From NCBI GenBank assembly GCA_030610325.1, contig JAUWRZ010000093.1, positions 1-7,579 of the forward strand: a stretch of DNA of 7,579 nucleotides, in the 5' to 3' direction. Shown one piece after another: positions 1 through 6,134 of the stretch. Origin of the DNA: Sulfurimonadaceae bacterium. GTDB lineage: Bacteria > Campylobacterota > Campylobacteria > Campylobacterales > Sulfurimonadaceae. The notes under the pieces were generated by a model. That model saw only the letters and a list, made by a program, of their open reading frames with translations, was not told where the DNA came from and searched no databases. Within the stretch, counting starts at the first letter, position 1; every line of letters starts with the position of its first letter. A program made the position numbers and the translations under genes.

Positions 1-85
1 TATGATAGAAATAAAGTATAGATAGTGCTCAGAAGTAGGCTGGCATCTTTACACACCGGACTACTTGGACACCCGTACCGGAGTG

Positions 86-147
86 CATGTGGACAGCAGG
101 TCAAGTCGTAGATATTCTTTTTGAATAATACCACAACTGTCCACGTG
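86..147. repeat. Inverted repeat pair in the IS21-type end region
   Basis: CATGTGGACAG (86-96) and CTGTCCACGTG (137-147) form an inverted pair matching at 10 of 11 positions, about 40 bp apart. A further related GGACAC lies near 67. They lie just downstream of the istB fragment, where IS21-family elements usually carry several transposase-binding repeats near the terminus, so I infer they belong to the old IS21 end. I could not fix the terminal base because the other end of the element is absent. I see no gene in 1-149. Confidence 0.4.
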
Positions 148-149
148 TT

Positions 150-340
150 CTATCTTTCCGCCATCATCTTCCGCATCGAATCACCTTTCATCTCTATTCT
201 GTGAGCCGAGTAGATAAGCCGGTCCATCATGGCATCGGCTATCGTCTCATTGCCTAAGTAGGCATGCCACTCTTTCACTGGCAGTTGCGCAGTGACGATG
301 GTAGAGCCGGAGAGTGTCCGTTCCTCTACCACAGGTCTCG
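150..340 (-). pseudogene. istB: IstB-like ATPase of an IS21-family element, C-terminal fragment
   Basis: About 60 residues remain of a protein normally near 250 residues long. IstB is the AAA+ helper ATPase that works with the IstA transposase in target selection for IS21-family elements. The fragment carries the typical IstB C-terminal block: STIVTAQLPVKEWH, then TIADAMMDRL, then AHRIEMKGDSMRK, ending at a TAG stop (150-152). Walker A and B motifs are missing. Upstream, the frame meets an in-frame TAA near 357, and similarity to IstB fades before that, so the break lies near 335-350. The only nearby start codon is a GTG at 330-332, which is not a real gene start. No istA is present. This is a dead remnant from an insertion older than the rest of the window. 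Confidence 0.85.
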
Positions 341-452
341 CAGCAGGCAGATGTTACCATGAGATCTATGCGAGCGCTCTATATTCTATATTTGGTGCCA
401 GGACCCATCATAAGCCTCCAACTTATAGGCCTGAGTGACAAAGAGAGGTCTT

Positions 453-576
453 ATTATTTATAGGTATCCATATTTAAATAGATAAGACCCTGTTCTCACT
501 GATTATTTATAGCTATCTTGATTTAATGATGCTTACCAGTTAGATATCTGCTATAATTCAAGATATTCATATTTAA
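453..576 (+). promoter_or_regulatory. Three operator-like repeats upstream of hipB
   Basis: A 16-bp sequence, consensus AGVTATYYWKATTTAA, occurs at 462-477, 511-526 and 561-576, with start-to-start spacing of 49 and 50 bp. The first two copies extend leftward with a shared ATTATTTATAG (453-463 and 502-512). Cores contain small palindromes such as ATAGCTAT (510-517). The third copy covers the expected transcription start and ends just before the hipB ribosome-binding site. HipB proteins characteristically repress their own operon by binding several operators, so these are the obvious candidates. The binding role is inferred; the repeats themselves are seen directly. Confidence 0.6.
530..557 (+). 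promoter_or_regulatory. Sigma70-like promoter of hipBA
   Basis: A perfect TATAAT (-10) lies at 552-557, with a weak -35 candidate TGCTTA at 530-535 (16-bp spacer). Transcription would start near 564, about 27 nt before the hipB ATG. The -35/-10 region lies between the second and third operator-like repeats, so a bound repressor would probably block polymerase. The -10 is convincing; the -35 is not. Confidence 0.55.
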
Positions 577-590
577 TCAAGGAAGAGACC

Positions 591-845
591 ATGGCAAAAC
601 GTATTGTGGCCATTGACACTCCAGACTTTGGCGAGGAGCTTGATGCCAAGCTCCTGGGCAAGTTCATCCGTGCCAGACGGACACAGATGAATATCGACAT
701 CCCTACTGCCGCGATGCTCTGTGGTGTCGCACCACCGACACTCCACGGTCTTGAGGCCAATGGCTCCGGCCGGCTGGAGACAGCATTGAAGGTCTGCGCT
801 GCACTTGGTGTAAGAGTACATGTCGAACCATGGGAAGAGAAGTGA
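591..845 (+). CDS. hipB: HipB-like antitoxin, XRE-family DNA-binding protein
   Basis: This 84-residue protein is the antitoxin and autorepressor of a HipBA module. A Cro/C1-type helix-turn-helix spans about residues 22-75: LGKFIRARR, then PTAAMLCGVAPPTLHGLEANG (39-59, recognition region), then the typical HipB ending ALKVCAALGVRVHV. A short acidic tail follows with Trp81; in E. coli HipB a C-terminal Trp tail contacts HipA, so this may be comparable. The start is supported by AAGGAAGAG at 579-587, with AGGA 7 nt before the ATG. The gene has its own TATAAT promoter and three operator-like repeats upstream. Its TGA overlaps the ATG of hipA by one base. HipB would neutralise HipA by direct binding and repress the operon as a complex. 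Size and motifs fit an intact gene. Confidence 0.9.
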   Translation: MAKRIVAIDTPDFGEELDAKLLGKFIRARRTQMNIDIPTAAMLCGVAPPTLHGLEANGSGRLETALKVCAALGVRVHVEPWEEK

Positions 846-2155
846 TGACTCAAGAGAGACTGCCGATCACCTATGATGGTACTCTTGTAGGGGAGTTGGT
901 CCACGATATGAGCAGTGATCGCCTCTCGATCAGATATGACGAACAGTGGAAGAGGAAAGGCTTTGCTATCTCCCCGCATATCCCGCTCATAAGCAGGACA
1001 TCCCCATTTGCCGTGGACCTCTATCTCAAGAACCTCCTGCCAGAAGGCGAAGGGCTGGAGACACTCTCGGTATACACTCAGGCATCCAAAGCAAACACGT
1101 TCGGACTACTCCACAGTATCGGTCTTGACGTCTCCGGTGCGTTGATGTTCGGGGAGTCTTCGCAGGCAGACAAAGCACTTTTCAAAGAGGTCACACCGAC
1201 ACGCCTGAGAGAGCGTATCGAAGATGAGGGACTTGACAGTATCGCGATCTGGGATGGTAAGATCAGGCTTAGTGTAGCGGGAGTCCAGGCAAAGCTGGCT
1301 GTATATGTCAAAGACGGCAAGATAGGCTTTGGCGATGGCAGTCTTGCCTCGACACATATCCTAAAGTTCGAGAAGCATCCAGGCTCGCATCTTGTCGTCA
1401 ACGAGGTCTACTGTATGCGGCTGGAAAAGATGACCGGGATGGATGTGGCTGATGTAGAGCTCAAGCGACTGGGGGTCCACAACGCTATTTTGGTCGAACG
1501 TTTTGATCGTACAAAAGTGGATGACAAGCGTGTTGTACGCAAGCATGTCCTTGATGGGTGCCAGTTGCTGAACGTCGCACCGGGACACAAGTATGAACGT
1601 AACTATGGATCAGCAGATGCGGTCAGGCATGTTCGCGAAGGCGTCAGTTTCAAAAAGCTATTTGATGCCATCGACACAAAGACGTTCAAGTCAGCAGCAC
1701 AGACAAAGCTGTTCTTACTGAAGTGGGCCGTCTACACCCTGTTGATCAGCAATGCGGATGCACACGGTAAGAACATCTCTTTTCTAGTAGATAAGAAGGG
1801 AATAGTACCGGCACCACTCTATGACATGCTGAGTGTAGCGATGCACACCGTTCTCGGCACTGCCTCCGGTGCCAAAGTCGATCAGGAGCTGGCGATGGCC
1901 TTTGGTGACGAGTTTGAAGTAGAAGCGGTCAAAGGGCAAGCCCTCATCGAGTTTGCTGAGGCGATAGACCTTCCAGTCAGACTCGTAGCGAACACGACAT
2001 CAGATATGTGCAAGAGGGTAGAGAACGCTTTGGGTGATGTGCCGATGGAGAGTCTCTCAACGGATGAGCTGCAGTTCGTCGTAACGCTGGAGGAACTGAT
2101 CGCTCGAAGGATCGGCGTGGTCCGCGATGCAGCAAGATACATGCTAGGTGGATAA
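845..2155 (+). CDS. hipA: HipA-family serine/threonine kinase toxin
   Basis: This 436-residue protein is full length for HipA (E. coli HipA has 440). HipA kinases phosphorylate a translation-related target, glutamyl-tRNA synthetase in E. coli HipA, and so induce growth arrest and persistence; the target here cannot be read from sequence. Numbered from the ATG at 845, the parts are: the N-terminal HipA couple domain (about 5-105); the flexible ATP loop LSVAGVQAKLAV, with Ser143 at the position of the autophosphorylated Ser150 of E. coli; ATP-binding Lys174 in HILKFEK; VERFDR (217-222); catalytic loop NADAHGKN with Asp305 and Asn310; and metal-binding Asp327 in YDMLS. All key residues are present, so activity is likely. 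I prefer the ATG at 845 over the in-frame ATG at 830. It makes a TGATG overlap with hipB, follows GGAAGAGAAG (832-841), and is the arrangement expected for translational coupling. Confidence 0.93.
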   Translation: MTQERLPITYDGTLVGELVHDMSSDRLSIRYDEQWKRKGFAISPHIPLISRTSPFAVDLYLKNLLPEGEGLETLSVYTQASKANTFGLLHSIGLDVSGALMFGESSQADKALFKEVTPTRLRERIEDEGLDSIAIWDGKIRLSVAGVQAKLAVYVKDGKIGFGDGSLASTHILKFEKHPGSHLVVNEVYCMRLEKMTGMDVADVELKRLGVHNAILVERFDRTKVDDKRVVRKHVLDGCQLLNVAPGHKYERNYGSADAVRHVREGVSFKKLFDAIDTKTFKSAAQTKLFLLKWAVYTLLISNADAHGKNISFLVDKKGIVPAPLYDMLSVAMHTVLGTASGAKVDQELAMAFGDEFEVEAVKGQALIEFAEAIDLPVRLVANTTSDMCKRVENALGDVPMESLSTDELQFVVTLEELIARRIGVVRDAARYMLGG

Positions 2156-2156
2156 T

Positions 2157-2231
2157 GTCGGATAAGAACCCCATCTCACGATGAAGCCCTCTCCTAAGAA
2201 CCGTGCTTGCGACTTTCACCGCACACGGCTC
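2157..2231 (-). ncRNA. Group II intron 3' end, domains V and VI
   Basis: On the minus strand, 2231-2198 is a canonical 34-nt group II intron domain V. It starts GAGCCGTGTGCGG, has a GAAA-type loop with TGAAAG, and closes with AGCACGGTTC. Its GAGCCGT pairs with ACGGTTC, and the catalytic AGC triad is present. Domain VI follows at 2189-2166: a 10-bp stem with G-U pairs closed by GTGA. The tail then reads CTTATCCGAC, and an intron 3' end of the form AY would fall at 2157 (…CCGAC) or 2155 (…CCGACAT), on or beside the hipA stop codon. The domain V call is strong; the exact 3' base is inferred. The 5' half of the intron (domains I-III) is not in the window, so the remnant cannot splice. Confidence 0.82.
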
Positions 2232-2236
2232 AAGCA

Positions 2237-2542
2237 TCAATAGCTAAAATTTTTGTGAAGTCTGGAAGTAGTAGACCGTTGAGTAAAATACGCATCATAA
2301 GCCCTGTCAAATGGGTTTGCCTCAGCTCGGACTTTAACATGACTCTTAAGCCCAATAGACGAGAGCCTAAAGACAGACTTTTTTCCATCTGACAACACTT
2401 CTGCCGCGTAGTTTGGCGAGGGTCTGAAATAGCGTTTATAATATTTCAGCGTTTGCCTTCGTTGATGAAGCCGCTTCATCCAGTTAAGCGATTTATACCA
2501 GATGTGATGGTCTAGTCCATCAAAGACCTTCGTATAATCAAT
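2237..2542 (-). pseudogene. ltrA: Group II intron reverse transcriptase/maturase, C-terminal fragment
   Basis: The last 101 codons of an intron-encoded protein remain; intact proteins are usually 400-600 residues. Visible blocks are KVFDGLDHHIWYKSLNWMKR (maturase domain X helix), KYYKRYF, then KSVFRL and HVKVRAEANPFD…YDAYF, the conserved region leading into the C-terminal endonuclease area of many bacterial intron proteins. The reverse transcriptase domain with its YADD motif is absent. The open frame starts at 2542, with TAA (2543-2545) and TGA (2546-2548) just upstream, so the break is there. The TGA stop (2237-2239) lies 5 nt before domain V, as expected for an ORF in domain IV. The break coincides with the outer edge of the inverted segment at 2536-2610. 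Confidence 0.8.
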
Positions 2543-2610
2543 TTATCAACCAAATCGTTAAAATATGGTTGTGTTCATATAAAGACTCATAGTTCTCACA
2601 AAAGCTAATA
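2536..2610. repeat. Inverted coding-like segment, left copy (partner 6785-6856)
   Basis: Read on the plus strand, codons from 2536 give NQFINQIVKIWLCSYKDS, then a TAG (2590-2592), then FSQKLI. The minus strand of 6856-6785 gives DQIYNQLYSLVAFIKN, then PLFSQVLK. The two align codon by codon with one codon missing on the right. GTTCTCACAA is identical in both (2592-2601; 6803-6794), and 25 of the innermost 33 bases match. Differences at third codon positions, such as AAC/AAT, suggest a once-coding sequence. The left frame continues past a stop as FLDFTYQHKKRLVLALSDHL and ends at TAG 2689-2691. I do not recognise the protein. The pair may be long IS110 end repeats, or two inverted relics of one gene. 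Confidence 0.5.
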
Positions 2611-2661
2611 GTAAACAGGTCACCTTCCTTTTTGGACTTTACGTACCAGCATAAAAAACGT

Positions 2662-2735
2662 CTTGTGTTAGCTTTATCAGATCATCTATAGGATGCTAAG
2701 GAGAAATCGATCTTTCTACCTTGTATAACACGAAG
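2662..2735 (+). ncRNA. Candidate IS110 bridge-RNA-like structure
   Basis: Two nested stems lie in the 5' non-coding region of the IS110 transposase gene. CTTGTGTTA (2662-2670) pairs with TAACACGAAG (2726-2735) with one bulge, and inside it AGATC (2679-2683) pairs with GATCT (2709-2713). Between the stems is an internal loop formed by GCTTTATC and TTCTACCT plus neighbours. IS110-group elements are known to encode a bridge (seek) RNA upstream of the transposase, with target- and donor-binding internal loops. Position and shape fit, but the stems are short, and the left part overlaps the relic coding frame that runs to 2691. Inference only. Confidence 0.3.
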
Positions 2736-2773
2736 CTATGAGATCTTAAAACTAATCCTACAAGGGGTCTATT

Positions 2774-3418
2774 ATGTATTACGTCGGGATCGATGTCGCT
2801 AAAGAGAGACATTATGTCTGCATCTTGGATGATGCTAGTGAGTTTGCTACCAAGCCGTTCTGGATCCATTCAGATATTCTTGGTCTACAAGAGTTGATAA
2901 AGCGTTTGAGTGATCTATCTCTCGATAATGATGACTTCGTCATCGCAGTAGAGTCGACAGGAGCGTTTAGTGAGAACCTTTATGAATATATCACTGATAG
3001 TGATCATAAAGTCGTCTTACTGAACTCTTATCAAACAGCCAAATATCGAGATTTCAGTACGATGAAGAAAGTCAAGAACGATGCGATCGATGCATATGTC
3101 ATCTCTGAGTTATTAGCAACGGGTAAATATAAAGAGAGTCATATCAGTAATGATGATTATCACTCGTTGAAAGTATTAGGAAGGCTGAAGCGTTCTTTGG
3201 CAGATAAGATAAAGACGATCAAGAGAGAAGTATCGACTGTGATGGCTACGGTCAACCCTGAGATAACACGGGTCTTCCCAAATATCTTTACAAAGACAGC
3301 ACAGGCGATCATTAAAGTCTATCCTACCGCCATTGATCTGCGATCAGCCACTCCAAAGAAGTTGATCAAGCTCTTTAGGCATATCAAAGGCAATAACTTT
3401 AATAGGCTAGTCGGTTAA
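2774..3418 (+). pseudogene. IS110-family transposase, N-terminal RuvC-like half
   Basis: This is the N-terminal part of the DEDD recombinase that moves IS110 elements through a guide RNA. The RuvC-like acidic residues are all visible: Asp7 (YVGIDVAK), Glu60 (AVESTGAF), and Asp103 and Asp106 (KNDAIDAYVI). The start is supported by AAGGGG at 2762-2767, 6 nt before the ATG. Residues 1-210 are native. The IS1595 insertion after base 3401 then adds RLVG and a TAA (3416-3418) supplied by the IS1595 terminal repeat. The matching C-terminal half is at 6183-6766; excising the insert with one TAACTTTA copy gives a continuous 403-codon frame, normal for the family. The residual 214-residue protein lacks the serine-containing domain and should not transpose alone. 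Confidence 0.92.
3394..3401. repeat. Target site duplication of IS1595, left copy
   Basis: TAACTTTA here is repeated at 6175-6182, directly outside the two inverted repeats of the IS1595 element. Eight bases is the usual duplication length for this family. Among possible phasings, this is the one that gives 8 bp together with exactly symmetrical element ends. Confidence 0.88.
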
Positions 3419-3452
3419 CTCCTCCTTCTCCCAATCATACCCATATGTCACA

Positions 3453-3460
3453 TCTTTTTC
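3453..3460. repeat. Target site duplication of IS66, left copy
   Basis: TCTTTTTC here is repeated exactly at 5188-5195, immediately outside the GTAAGCCC ends of the IS66 element. Eight bases is the standard duplication for IS66. The sequence is 3'-end coding sequence of the IS1595 transposase (EKD codons on the minus strand). Confidence 0.92.
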
Positions 3461-3501
3461 GTAAGCCCTTAGTAAACCCCATCTTGACATTTAGGAAAAG
3501 G

Positions 3502-5028
3502 TTATTCCAGCGAGACGTTCCAAGGTAGTAGCGGGTCGATGTCCTTTCCCTCTGTCTCATAGATAGGAAGCTGGGTGAGCAGATGTTTAAGATAGACAAA
3601 TGGCTCAAGGTCATTGGCTTTAGCTATCTCGATGATACTATACCAGTCAGCCAAAGCAGTAGCCCCTTTCGTACTGGTAGCGAACATCCAGTTCTTCCTA
3701 CCTAAAGCGATAGGTCTGACATGCCTCTCAGCATCGTTGTTATCGATGGAGAGTCTCCCGTCTTCCAAATAGACAGAGAGCTTCGCGAACTGGTTGTTTA
3801 GATACACAAAAGCTTTTTCGACGGCACCGCCAAGCCTCTGTACAGCGAAGAAGTGCGTGTCCACCCACGCTCTGATCTCCTTGACGATAGGTCTGGCTTT
3901 TTGTTCTCTGATCAGATACTTCTCATCCGGTGGAGACTCTTTCATCTCTTTCTCGATCTTATAGAGTCTAGCGATCATACTCACTGCTTTCTTGGCATAG
4001 GCCTTACTCTCCTCATCACTCACACCAGACTTGACGATATCCGCGAACCTCCTTCTCGCGTGTGCCCAGCATCCCAGCTGTGTCACCCCTTCCTGACTGG
4101 CGACTACGTTGTATCCGGAATAGCCATCAGTCTGAAGATATCCCTTAAAGCCTTTGAAGAGTGAGGACGCTGTAGCACCTGTACGGTTCGAAGAGTAGTG
4201 CATCAAGACGATGGGATATCCCTCCTGACTTACTCTCAACCAGATATAGGACTTTTGAGAGGCTTTCCTTCCGGGTTCTCTCAATACCTGTAACGTCGTC
4301 TCGTCTGCCTGGATGTAAGTGCTTTGTCGTAAGAGCATGTCCAGCCTCTCTATGAAAGGTCGTAAGTGTAAGAGCGATCCCTTGATCAACCAGTTAGCGA
4401 AGGTGCTGCTTGTGAAAGCGACACCGAACCGTTTCTTATAGATACGGGCTTGTCTCTCCAGAGGCAGTGCGTCTTCGAACTTCTGGACTGCGATAGTCGC
4501 TAAGAAAGCAGGGGTGACTTGATGACGAGGAAGTACCTGTGGACTCAGTGGTGAGGTCTTAGGCTTGGCACCACACCCACATGAACAGACGTAGACGAAG
4601 CGGACGTTCCTGATGACTCGGAAAGAAGCCGGTATGATATCGTACTGATGGGATACCTCCTCTTTGATACGTCGCATCTCACAGCCACAGCTGCAGACCT
4701 TCTCGTCCTCTTTAAGATCATGTTCTACTCTGACATGCGGTAAAGAGTCCGGTGGAGTCGTCCTGCCACCTCGCTTCTTTCGGATGGTAGCGACTTGCTC
4801 TACCTCTGCGTCCTCTTCTACAGGAAGAGTCTCAGAAGCAAGGTCATCGAAAAGGGAAGGCTGATAGTCAAGGGACTTCTCAGAAGATGCAGTAAACCTC
4901 TGACGTGTGAGATGGTCTATCCGTTCTTCAAGATGCCTGATCTGCTTTGCCTGTGTCTCGATCATCTCTGCTTGTCTTTTGTTGATCTCAAGCAGTGACT
5001 CTATTAGCGAAGCATCATCTTTTCTCAT
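3502..5028 (-). CDS. tnpC: IS66-family transposase TnpC
   Basis: This DDE transposase catalyses IS66 movement. Numbering below counts from the TTG at 5041-5043 (513 residues). The order is: an N-terminal coiled coil (about 10-50); the basic linker KKRGGR (89-94); a zinc-finger region with CSCGC (117-121) and CSCGC (153-157); then the catalytic domain with Asp247 (YIQADETTLQ), Asp306 (LQTDGYSGY) and Glu439 (DNNDAERHVRP); then the IS66 C-terminal block NWMFATSTKGA…ADWYSIIE. The domain set is complete and the length normal. Two starts are possible: TTG at 5043 or ATG at 5028 (508 residues). Neither has a good ribosome-binding site, and I chose the ATG on codon type. The stop (TAA, 3502-3504) lies 11 bp from the inner edge of the left inverted repeat. 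The gene is alone in its element. Confidence 0.95.
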   Translation of the reverse strand: MRKDDASLIESLLEINKRQAEMIETQAKQIRHLEERIDHLTRQRFTASSEKSLDYQPSLFDDLASETLPVEEDAEVEQVATIRKKRGGRTTPPDSLPHVRVEHDLKEDEKVCSCGCEMRRIKEEVSHQYDIIPASFRVIRNVRFVYVCSCGCGAKPKTSPLSPQVLPRHQVTPAFLATIAVQKFEDALPLERQARIYKKRFGVAFTSSTFANWLIKGSLLHLRPFIERLDMLLRQSTYIQADETTLQVLREPGRKASQKSYIWLRVSQEGYPIVLMHYSSNRTGATASSLFKGFKGYLQTDGYSGYNVVASQEGVTQLGCWAHARRRFADIVKSGVSDEESKAYAKKAVSMIARLYKIEKEMKESPPDEKYLIREQKARPIVKEIRAWVDTHFFAVQRLGGAVEKAFVYLNNQFAKLSVYLEDGRLSIDNNDAERHVRPIALGRKNWMFATSTKGATALADWYSIIEIAKANDLEPFVYLKHLLTQLPIYETEGKDIDPLLPWNVSLE

Positions 5029-5054
5029 GCGGTATTCTAGCAAAGAGAGATGAC

Positions 5055-5077
5055 TATAGGCTTTGCAAAGCCCTATA
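5055..5077. promoter_or_regulatory. Near-perfect palindrome upstream of IS66 tnpC
   Basis: GGCTTTGCAAAGCC (5059-5072) is a perfect 14-bp palindrome, extended on both sides by TATA with one extra C on the right (TATA at 5055-5058 and 5074-5077). It lies 12-34 bp upstream of the TTG and 27-49 bp upstream of the ATG of tnpC, in the 5' region of the element. It could be a dimeric operator, or a hairpin limiting read-through expression of the transposase. No T-run follows on either strand, so it is not a normal terminator. The role is unknown. Confidence 0.4.
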
Positions 5078-5183
5078 CTCTGGGGACCAAGATCTATTTA
5101 AGATCACAAGACGATGTCCAGTGATGGGTCTACTCTCTTACATCCTTTTGCAGTCTGATGTCAAGATGGGGTTTACGAGGGGC

Positions 5184-6134
5184 TTACTCTTTTTCTGTGG
5201 CAGGAGATGTCGCTACAGCTTGTTCTAAAAGTCTTCTAAAGACGAGCCCTCTATGTTTGGACAGTCTACGATTAAATCGAAAAGTAAATTCTTCCAAATA
5301 TGCCTGCAGATGATATGTCGAAAATGCTCCTTGATGGGTACCAAGTATCCAACGTTTTAAAAGTGCAGCGATGTTATGGACTCCAGGCATGGAGACATGA
5401 GCCTGATCTTCAGAAGTAGAGACAATGGTCACTTCATGATCGTAACCAAGAGACTTCAGATCATTGTATCCTCGCCAACCATCAGTACAGACCGTACTTC
5501 CAGGTCGAACCACATCATTGATGAAACTTGTAAGACTTTTGCTTGAGGCATCTGGAATAAAACGCATCCTTACGCGTCCAAATCCCTTTGGATCATGTAG
5601 TTCTATCGCTATGACTACAACACTCTTTTGGGAGCCACGACCACGCTTACCTCTCCTGTCAACACCTCCAACAAGTGTCTCATCGACTTCTACTGTCCCT
5701 GAAAGCATCTCTCTTTCTGAGCGTACCATCGCTACCCTAAAACGTTGAAGCATCGTCCAAGCGACTCGATAAGATGTTCCTAATGTCCGTTCAATAGTCG
5801 TAGCGGACATACCCTTCTTTGCCGTAGTGACATGCCATGCTGCTTCTAGCCAAGTCGTCAATGGTGTTCTCGTCCTATCAAAGATCGTCCCTGCAGTCAC
5901 GGTGGTCTGATGACGACAATAAGGACAGACAAACCGATCATGTGTCTGTTGCCATGGTGTGGAAGGGATACCACATTTAGGACAGATGAAACCGTCACCC
6001 CAGCGCAATCTGTATAAAAAGTCTGTACAACTTGTATTGTCTGGAAACATCGTCACAAATTCTCTATATGTCCGTGGATAGTCTTTTCCAGCGATCAATA
6101 CTCTATCTGTATTATCATCTTTAGGTGAACCCAT
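5184..6134 (-). CDS. IS1595-family (ISXO2-like) transposase with replaced C-terminal tail
   Basis: The 316-residue transposase has an N-terminal zinc ribbon, Cys51-x2-Cys54 (CPKC) and Cys70-x2-Cys73 (CPYC). An ISXO2-like catalytic domain follows, with Asp151 (VEVDETLVGG) and Asp218 (CTDGWRGY). The third catalytic position probably lies in VHNIAALLKRW (252-262); Asn in place of Glu occurs in parts of this family, and Asn254 is my candidate. The block FTFRFNRR (283-290) is typical. The IS66 insertion changes the end: the original frame ran ATEK then DVTYGYDWEKEELTD (330 residues, stop TAG at 3407-3409), but now reads ATEKE, with the TAA contributed by the IS66 terminus (5184-5186). All recognised domains are kept, so activity is possible. 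The ATG at 6132-6134 has an in-frame TAA six bases upstream (one codon, TCG TTC, between) and no clear ribosome-binding site, while a TATAAT lies just before it, suggesting weak or leaderless translation. Confidence 0.9.
   Translation of the reverse strand: MGSPKDDNTDRVLIAGKDYPRTYREFVTMFPDNTSCTDFLYRLRWGDGFICPKCGIPSTPWQQTHDRFVCPYCRHQTTVTAGTIFDRTRTPLTTWLEAAWHVTTAKKGMSATTIERTLGTSYRVAWTMLQRFRVAMVRSEREMLSGTVEVDETLVGGVDRRGKRGRGSQKSVVVIAIELHDPKGFGRVRMRFIPDASSKSLTSFINDVVRPGSTVCTDGWRGYNDLKSLGYDHEVTIVSTSEDQAHVSMPGVHNIAALLKRWILGTHQGAFSTYHLQAYLEEFTFRFNRRLSKHRGLVFRRLLEQAVATSPATEKE
5188..5195. repeat. Target site duplication of IS66, right copy
   Basis: TCTTTTTC is identical to 3453-3460 and adjoins the right IS66 end (…GGGGCTTAC). 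It encodes the last native residues of the truncated IS1595 transposase. Confidence 0.92.

Larger units (their letters stand above)
3461..5187 (-). mobile_element. IS66-family insertion sequence with tnpC only
   Basis: This 1727-bp element has 30-bp inverted ends at 3461-3490 and 5158-5187, matching at 28 of 30 positions (mismatches at positions 9 and 11). They start GTAAGCCC and share GTAAACCCCATCTTGACAT. GTAAGC is the usual IS66 terminal motif. An exact 8-bp duplication, TCTTTTTC, flanks it. It carries only the DDE transposase gene tnpC, with no room for tnpA or tnpB, which resembles the single-ORF ISBst12-type branch. It is inserted in the last codons of the IS1595 transposase, in the same orientation. 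Ends, gene and duplication all look intact, so it may still be mobile. Confidence 0.93.

Noticed and set aside
453..576. A short CRISPR-like array (three repeats about 49 bp apart).
   Set aside because: The repeats are only 16 bp, differ at several positions, overlap a promoter directly before an antitoxin gene, and no cas gene is near. Operators are the simpler reading.
551..979. Long open frames antisense to hipB and hipA (also 1078-1401, 1361-1588, 1882-2142 on the minus strand).
   Set aside because: They lie opposite genes with clear family motifs, have no recognisable protein features and are expected shadows of coding sequence.
830..2155. hipA starting at the ATG at 830.
   Set aside because: It would overlap hipB by 16 bp and use a weaker site. 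The ATG at 845 gives a TGATG coupling with a purine-rich ribosome-binding site just upstream.
2207..2392. A plus-strand open frame over the intron remnant.
   Set aside because: It lies opposite the maturase fragment and domain V, both better supported on the minus strand.
3394..3403. A 10-bp target duplication (TAACTTTAAT) for the IS1595 element.
   Set aside because: With 10 bp the two element ends are not symmetrical. The 8-bp choice gives perfect 25-bp inverted ends and matches the family.
4664..5228. Plus-strand open frames over the start of IS66 tnpC (including 4795-4998 and 4995-5228), considered as tnpA/tnpB homologues.
   Set aside because: They are antisense to tnpC, show no TnpA or TnpB motifs, and the last crosses the IS66 border into IS1595.
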